Shown here one piece after another: positions 60,719 to 64,000 of a DNA stretch of 64,000 nt. Positions within the stretch are counted from its first letter, which is position 1. The number at the start of each line of letters is the position of its first letter. This DNA is from Modestobacter sp. VKM Ac-2977. Its GTDB lineage: Bacteria; Actinomycetota; Actinomycetes; Mycobacteriales; Geodermatophilaceae. The notes below the pieces were generated by a model. That model worked only from the letters and a program-made list of their open reading frames with translations. It was not told the origin of the DNA and did no database searches. Made by a program: the position numbers and the translations under genes. The stretch is from assembly GCF_026968045.1 (NCBI RefSeq), contig NZ_JAPVBQ010000002.1, positions 670,933-734,932 of the forward strand, given 5' to 3'.

Positions 60719-61663
60719 TCAGGCGCCGGGAGCGGACGGCGGCAGCCCGAGGTCGGCGCGCAGCCGGTCGGCCAGCGCACCCGTCGCCTTGCGGTTGCCG
60801 CGGGCGGCCAGGGTCGCACCGACCAGCAGAGGTGCCACCGACGTCGTGCTCCGGGCCAGGCGGCGGGTGATCCGACGCCGCAGCGCAGCCGTCCCGGCCG
60901 TGCTCAGCGCGGCGAACAGCCCGCCGGAGGAGGTGCTCCCGACGGCCCGCTGGGTGCTCCAGCTGGCCAGGTAGGCACCGGCCCGGGCCCGGGCGTCGCC
61001 CGGCGCCGGCCGGCCGGCCAGCTCGTGCAGCTCCCCGACCAGCACCACCTCGACGGCGGCCACCAGCACGGTCTGCGCACCGAGCTCCAGCGGGACGGCG
61101 ACCAGGGACGGTGGCGCGAACCACTGCGCCGCCGCCAGACCGCCGGTCGCGGCGCCGACCCCACCGGTGAGCCGGGCCGCCCGGGCGACGAGGGCATCGG
61201 CGATCTCCCCGTCGGAGGCGCCGGGATGAGCCCGTCGCAGCCGGGCCCCGTCCCGGATCGGCAGCCGGGGAGCGGCCGCGTCCAGGAGGTCACCCAGCAG
61301 GCCGGAGGGGGCCGACCCCCCGCGGGTCGTCCTCCCGCGGGGGGTCCCCCCGCGGTCGTCCGTGCCCGCGGTGCTCTCGCGCCCGGAGCCGGCCCGGGCG
61401 TCCCGGGCCGCGGCGGTCACCGCGGAGACGACGTCGGCGAGCACACCGGTCGCCGCCCGCGCTCCCGCGGCCGTCCGGCCCGGTCCGCTGCCGTCCCGCC
61501 CGCGGGTGCCCACGCCGGGTTCGTCGCGGCCGAGCAGCCCGGCCACGGCGTCGGCGAGGGCACGCGCAGCTGCACCGAGGCCGTCGGCGCCGACGACCTC
61601 CCCCTCCACCGGCGTCCCGCCCACGGGACGCGGCGGCGGGACGTCACGCGGCTGCTGGCTCAT
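60719..61663 (-). CDS. Hypothetical protein with helical/EcsC-like C-terminal region
   Basis: A 314-residue protein I do not recognise with certainty. The first 135 residues are low-complexity (Gly/Ala/Arg/Thr, GTPRGRTTRGGS). From about 140 a helical domain with moderately hydrophobic stretches (AAAQWFAPPSLVAVPLELGAQTVLVAAVEVVLVGELHELAG) resembles EcsC-type membrane-associated proteins. The ending RGNRKATGALADRLRADLGLPPS is polar. It is upstream of dut across 51 nt on the same strand. In mycobacteria this slot holds a different gene (DUF3093, recalled). The start ATG lies 16 nt from a repeat element. Confidence 0.6.
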   Translation of the reverse strand: MSQQPRDVPPPRPVGGTPVEGEVVGADGLGAAARALADAVAGLLGRDEPGVGTRGRDGSGPGRTAAGARAATGVLADVVSAVTAAARDARAGSGRESTAGTDDRGGTPRGRTTRGGSAPSGLLGDLLDAAAPRLPIRDGARLRRAHPGASDGEIADALVARAARLTGGVGAATGGLAAAQWFAPPSLVAVPLELGAQTVLVAAVEVVLVGELHELAGRPAPGDARARAGAYLASWSTQRAVGSTSSGGLFAALSTAGTAALRRRITRRLARSTTSVAPLLVGATLAARGNRKATGALADRLRADLGLPPSAPGA

Positions 61664-61679
61664 CGGTTCCCCCTCGACA

Positions 61680-61745
61680 GTGACGTGCTCGAACGGCCCC
61701 CTCGCCGGGCACCGCCGCGAGCAGGTGACGTGCTGGAACGGCCCC
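61680..61745. repeat. 21-bp direct repeat (two copies, one mismatch)
   Basis: The block GTGACGTGCTSGAACGGCCC plus one C occurs at 61680-61700 and again at 61725-61745. The second copy leads directly into the hairpin at 61740-61794. It looks like part of a dispersed intergenic element; no further copy is visible in this window. Confidence 0.65.
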
Positions 61746-61794
61746 GCTGCAGGGTCCCGCGCCGAGCTTGCGAGGTGTCGGGGCAGCGGGGTCC
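61740..61794 (-). terminator. Hairpin after the DUF4193 gene
   Basis: GGCCCCGCTGC (61740-61750) pairs with GCAGCGGGGTCC (61783-61794, one G-U). It begins 5 nt downstream of the DUF4193 stop on the minus strand. Confidence 0.55.
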
Positions 61795-61798
61795 TTGC

Positions 61799-62101
61799 TC
61801 AGGCCGCGCAGTCCCGGCAGACCGGCTGCCCGTTGCGGGTGGCCGCCAACCGGCTGCGGTGGTGCACCAGGAAGCAGCGCGAGCAGGTGAACTCGTCCTC
61901 CTGCTTGGGCAGCACGCGGACAGTGAGCTCCTCGTTCGACAGGTCCGCTCCGGGGAGCTCGAGAGCCTCGTTGAAGTCGGTCTCGTCGACGTCCACCGAG
62001 GAGGACTGCGCCTCGGCCCGACGGGCCTTCAGCTCCTCCAGGGAGTCCTCGCCGAGCTCGTCGGCCTCGTTGCGCCGGGGGGCGTCGTAGTCCTGGGCCA
62101 T
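61799..62101 (-). CDS. DUF4193-family zinc-ribbon-like protein
   Basis: A 100-residue acidic protein. The N-terminus MAQDYDAPRRNEADELGEDSLEELKARRAE and the C-terminal zinc-ribbon-like FTCSRCFLVHHRSRLAATRNGQPVCRDCA (CxxC...CxxC) are diagnostic of DUF4193, an actinobacterial family (Rv2699c in M. tuberculosis, recalled). The two Cys pairs probably bind Zn. Structural relatives include RNA-polymerase-associated small proteins, so a transcription role is possible but unproven. Start ATG 62101 with GAGGGGC upstream; the 5' region contains two strong hairpins. A terminator follows. Confidence 0.9.
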   Translation of the reverse strand: MAQDYDAPRRNEADELGEDSLEELKARRAEAQSSSVDVDETDFNEALELPGADLSNEELTVRVLPKQEDEFTCSRCFLVHHRSRLAATRNGQPVCRDCAA

Positions 62102-62440
62102 GGTGTGCCCCTCACTCTCTCTTCGTCGCGGGCGCACGGCCCGCTCGTCTGCCGTCGGCGGCGGGCGCCGACGGCGGTGGTGCCGGCCGCCAGGAGCGGC
62201 CGGGGGTGTCGCGCCGGTCCGGGAGCCACATGGCCCCTGTCCCGGGTCGCTCGGTGGTGCACCCGACTGGTCCGGGTCGACCGGTGGGCGAGCACGCCTC
62301 CTGGTCGTCCCGGCGTCCTGCACCCAGCCAGCCGCCCAACGCCGTCCGGCCCCGGTTTGTGCCCGCCTGTCGGAGACCGACACATCGGGACCTCCGGGAG
62401 GCCGGCCGAGCCGAGGAGCGGCAGAGGCTACCCTGCCGCC
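62102..62440. other. 339-nt divergent region between DUF4193 and the phosphotransferase genes
   Basis: No gene is supported here; several short open frames are shadows. It holds two G-C-rich hairpins, GCCGTCGGCG/CGCCGACGGC (62151-62175) and CCGGCCG/CGGCCGG (62183-62203), in the probable leader of the DUF4193 mRNA. The TACCCT -10 of the phosphotransferase gene is at 62429-62434. Confidence 0.6.
62429..62434 (+). promoter_or_regulatory. -10 box (TACCCT) of the phosphotransferase gene
   Basis: TACCCT ends 6 nt before the GTG at 62441, so the mRNA should be leaderless. This supports GTG 62441 over the longer open frame upstream. Confidence 0.5.
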
Positions 62441-63487
62441 GTGGGGACTCCAGTGGGTGCTGATCCGGGGGTCGTCGGCCCCTATCTGGCGACTGCTCTC
62501 GGGCACGAGAAGTGGCGATCGGTCCGGGTCGAGCTGATCGCCGCGGGCATGTCGAACCTCACGTACGTGGTGACGCCGGAGGGCGGCCCGGAGGACGACG
62601 CGGTGATCCTGCGCCGGCCGCCGACGGGTGCGGTGCTGGCCACCGCCCACGACATGGTGCGCGAGCACCGGGTCATCTCCGCGCTGGCCGGCACCCCGGT
62701 GCCGGTGCCCCGCACGTTGCACCTGGCCACCGACACCTCCGTGCTGGGCGCCCCGTTCTACGTGATGGAACGCGTGGTGGGCGTGCACGTGGCCAGCGAG
62801 CTGCCGCCCGGGTACGCCGACGAGCCGGCCCAGCGCGGAGCGGTCGCCGACGGCCTGATGGACACCCTCGCCGCCCTGCACGCCGTCGACCCCACCGCGG
62901 TCGGGCTGAGCGACTTCGGCCGGCCCGAGGGCTTCCTGGAGCGACAGGTGCGCCGCTGGACCAAGCAGTGGGACGCCACTCGCGACACCGACCGGCCGGC
63001 GCTGGACGCACTGGCCGCCCGGCTGGCCGAGACGGTGCCCGCCACCCGGCGCACGGGCATCACGCACGGCGACTACCGACTGGACAACTGCCTGCTGGAC
63101 CCCCAGGCACCCGGCCGGGTGCGCGCCGTCCTGGACTGGGAGATGTCCACGCTGGGCGACCCGCTCACCGACCTGGGGATGCTCTTCGTCTACTGGCCGC
63201 AGGCCGGCGAGGAGCGGGCCGTCTCGGTCTCGCAGGTCACCACGCTGCCCGGTTTCCCGACCCGGCTGGAGCTGGCCGAGCGGTACGCCGCGAGCAGCGG
63301 CGCCGACCTGTCGGACCTGAACTGGTACGTGGGCTTCGCCTACTTCAAGTTCGCCGCGATCGTCGCCGGCATCGTGGCCCGGTCGGCGGCCGGCGCGATG
63401 GCCGGCAAGGACACCACCGGCTATGCCGACAAGATCGACCCCTGCGTGGAGCTGGGACGCGCCGCACTCGAGGACGGTGCGCTGTAG
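62441..63487 (+). CDS. Aminoglycoside-phosphotransferase-like kinase-fold protein (ACAD10/FadE36-like)
   Basis: A 348-residue APH-fold phosphotransferase. It has a nucleotide-binding N-lobe (VELIAAGMSNLTYVVTPEG, then AVILRRPPTGAVLATAHDMVREHRVISAL), the catalytic Brenner motif THGDYRLDNCLLD (Asp in HGDYR) and the metal-binding AVLDWEMSTLGDPLTDLGML. This subgroup is annotated phosphotransferase family and is similar to the N-terminal part of ACAD10/11, which phosphorylates 4-hydroxyacyl-CoA, so a role in catabolism of hydroxylated fatty acids is plausible. True antibiotic resistance is unlikely. The GTG start is supported by the -10. Confidence 0.88.
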   Translation: MGTPVGADPGVVGPYLATALGHEKWRSVRVELIAAGMSNLTYVVTPEGGPEDDAVILRRPPTGAVLATAHDMVREHRVISALAGTPVPVPRTLHLATDTSVLGAPFYVMERVVGVHVASELPPGYADEPAQRGAVADGLMDTLAALHAVDPTAVGLSDFGRPEGFLERQVRRWTKQWDATRDTDRPALDALAARLAETVPATRRTGITHGDYRLDNCLLDPQAPGRVRAVLDWEMSTLGDPLTDLGMLFVYWPQAGEERAVSVSQVTTLPGFPTRLELAERYAASSGADLSDLNWYVGFAYFKFAAIVAGIVARSAAGAMAGKDTTGYADKIDPCVELGRAALEDGAL

Positions 63488-63503
63488 CCGCTCCGGACGC
63501 CGC

Positions 63504-63509
63504 TAGGGT
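63504..63509 (+). promoter_or_regulatory. -10 box (TAGGGT) before the cei leader peptide
   Basis: TAGGGT ends 7 nt before a GTG at 63517, the spacing of the other leaderless promoters here. The real gene starts 29 nt further on. Confidence 0.5.
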
Positions 63510-63516
63510 CGACCGC

Positions 63517-63549
63517 GTGTACGTGCCGGCCGCCGTGAGGACCCAGTGA
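63517..63549 (+). CDS. Candidate leaderless 10-codon leader peptide (VYVPAAVRTQ)
   Basis: GTG at 63517 sits where transcription should start, and the frame encodes VYVPAAVRTQ before a TGA at 63547-63549. That stop overlaps the GTG start of the LytR_C gene (GTGA), so ribosomes terminating here could re-initiate on it. Leaderless short ORFs upstream of genes are common in mycobacteria. No regulatory amino-acid run is obvious. It might only prime coupled translation. Confidence 0.45.
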   Translation: MYVPAAVRTQ

Positions 63550-64000
63550 CCGAGCTCGCCGACGACACCGCCGAGCGCGGACCCGACGCCCCGCGCCGCA
63601 ACCGCCGGCCGGTGCCCGCCCTGGTGTTCCTGCTGGTGCTCGCCCTGGCCGCCATGGGCGTGTGGTGGAACGTGCTCAGTGACGAGCGGGCCCGGGAGCA
63701 GGCCGAGGAAGCGGTCTGCAGCAGCGCCAGCAACGTGCCGACCGAGCTGGACCCGGCCACGGTGTCGCTCCGGGTCTACAACGCCACGGACACCCCGGGA
63801 CTGGCCGGTGAGGTCACCACGACCCTGGAGAGCCGCGGGTTCGTCGTCACCGAGACCGCCAACGACCCCAGCACCGCCGACGTGACCGGGGTCGGGGAGC
63901 TGCGGTTCGCCGGCCCGGGACGGGACGCCGCCAACTTCGTGCGGCTGTACCTGCCCGGCGCCACCAACCGCGTCGACACCCGCTCCACCGGCGTCGTCGA
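63546..64000 (+). CDS. LytR C-terminal-domain envelope protein (Cei-like; 3' end outside window)
   Basis: At least 151 residues, open at the window edge. A basic N-terminus, one transmembrane helix (PVPALVFLLVLALAAMGVWWNVL, residues about 23-45) and an extracytoplasmic LytR_C domain beginning near residue 75 (VSLRVYNATDTPGLAGEVTTTLESRGFVV) identify it. M. tuberculosis Rv2700 (Cei, cell-envelope integrity) has the same architecture and neighbours (recalled), with suhB, ppgK and sigA expected beyond the edge. The start is a GTG overlapping the leader-peptide stop, with GAGGA 4-8 nt upstream. An SD-dependent start alone is therefore also possible. Confidence 0.88.
   Translation, partial: MTELADDTAERGPDAPRRNRRPVPALVFLLVLALAAMGVWWNVLSDERAREQAEEAVCSSASNVPTELDPATVSLRVYNATDTPGLAGEVTTTLESRGFVVTETANDPSTADVTGVGELRFAGPGRDAANFVRLYLPGATNRVDTRSTGVV

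Noticed and set aside
60209-62440. Very long plus-strand frame leading into the phosphotransferase
   Set aside because: It crosses dut, a hypothetical gene and DUF4193 on the other strand. Only the part from 62441 encodes a recognisable protein.
62441-63487. Aminoglycoside resistance gene
   Set aside because: The kinase fold is that of the broad APH family, but the sequence is closest in style to the catabolic ACAD10-like phosphotransferases, with no resistance context.

Overview
The window is about 74-75% G+C by eye, with actinobacterial codon use, many GTG starts and frequent 4-nt stop/start overlaps. Gene content (HemQ, DUF3000, DUF3159, DUF3710, DUF4193, LytR_C/Cei-like protein, CeoB/CeoC pair, REP13E12-type DUF222/HNH protein) points to Actinomycetes. 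The style of the proteins suggests Geodermatophilaceae (Blastococcus, Modestobacter or Geodermatophilus), which is an inference. I see no rRNA, tRNA, CRISPR array, prophage or complete insertion sequence. It reads as ordinary chromosome with a few accessory patches.

Layout. 1-9 kb: a truncated amidase, an MBL-fold hydrolase, a VOC protein, a DUF2891 gene coupled to an S9 peptidase, an amidohydrolase and two tandem TerC proteins. 9-24 kb: uvrB, then glycogen-to-trehalose genes (glgX-treY and treZ) split by an inverted three-gene MacAB-like efflux cassette. A RibD-type reductase, an Imm-5-like protein and a DUF222/HNH nuclease gene with a LexA-like box follow. 24-34 kb: an ATP-dependent DNA ligase and a LigD-type polymerase domain (NHEJ-type enzymes as separate genes, no Ku here), a secreted alpha/beta hydrolase, a repeat-bearing membrane protein, a divergent EamA/LysR pair, a cold-shock protein and msrB. 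34-64 kb: a conserved actinobacterial chromosomal block whose order resembles M. tuberculosis Rv2676c-Rv2700 (recalled, not searched): hemQ, hemY, hemE, DUF3000, RNase D, dxs, TrmA-type methyltransferase, APC permease, ceoB-ceoC, DUF3159, OB-fold protein, alpha/beta hydrolase, DUF3710, dut, DUF4193 and cei. Insertions into that block include dps, an unusual response regulator, a xylose/ribose-type ABC importer and a fadA-fadB pair.

How the genes work together. GlgX, TreY and TreZ convert glycogen or maltodextrin to trehalose. HemE, HemY and HemQ belong to the coproporphyrin-dependent heme route. FadA and FadB run beta-oxidation behind a palindromic operator. Dxs, a TPP enzyme, is translationally coupled to a thiamine-binding-family protein. 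CeoB/CeoC and the APC permease look like a K+ or cation-homeostasis unit.

Two regulatory themes stand out. Many genes have a TANNNT -10 box ending 6-8 nt before the start codon, which predicts leaderless mRNAs; one of these would begin with a 10-codon leader peptide coupled to the cei gene. Clear hairpin terminators lie at most convergent junctions. The best candidates for new biology are the cei leader peptide, the SD-sequestering leader of the second terC gene, the receiver protein with Glu in place of the phospho-acceptor Asp, and the interrupted trehalose locus.
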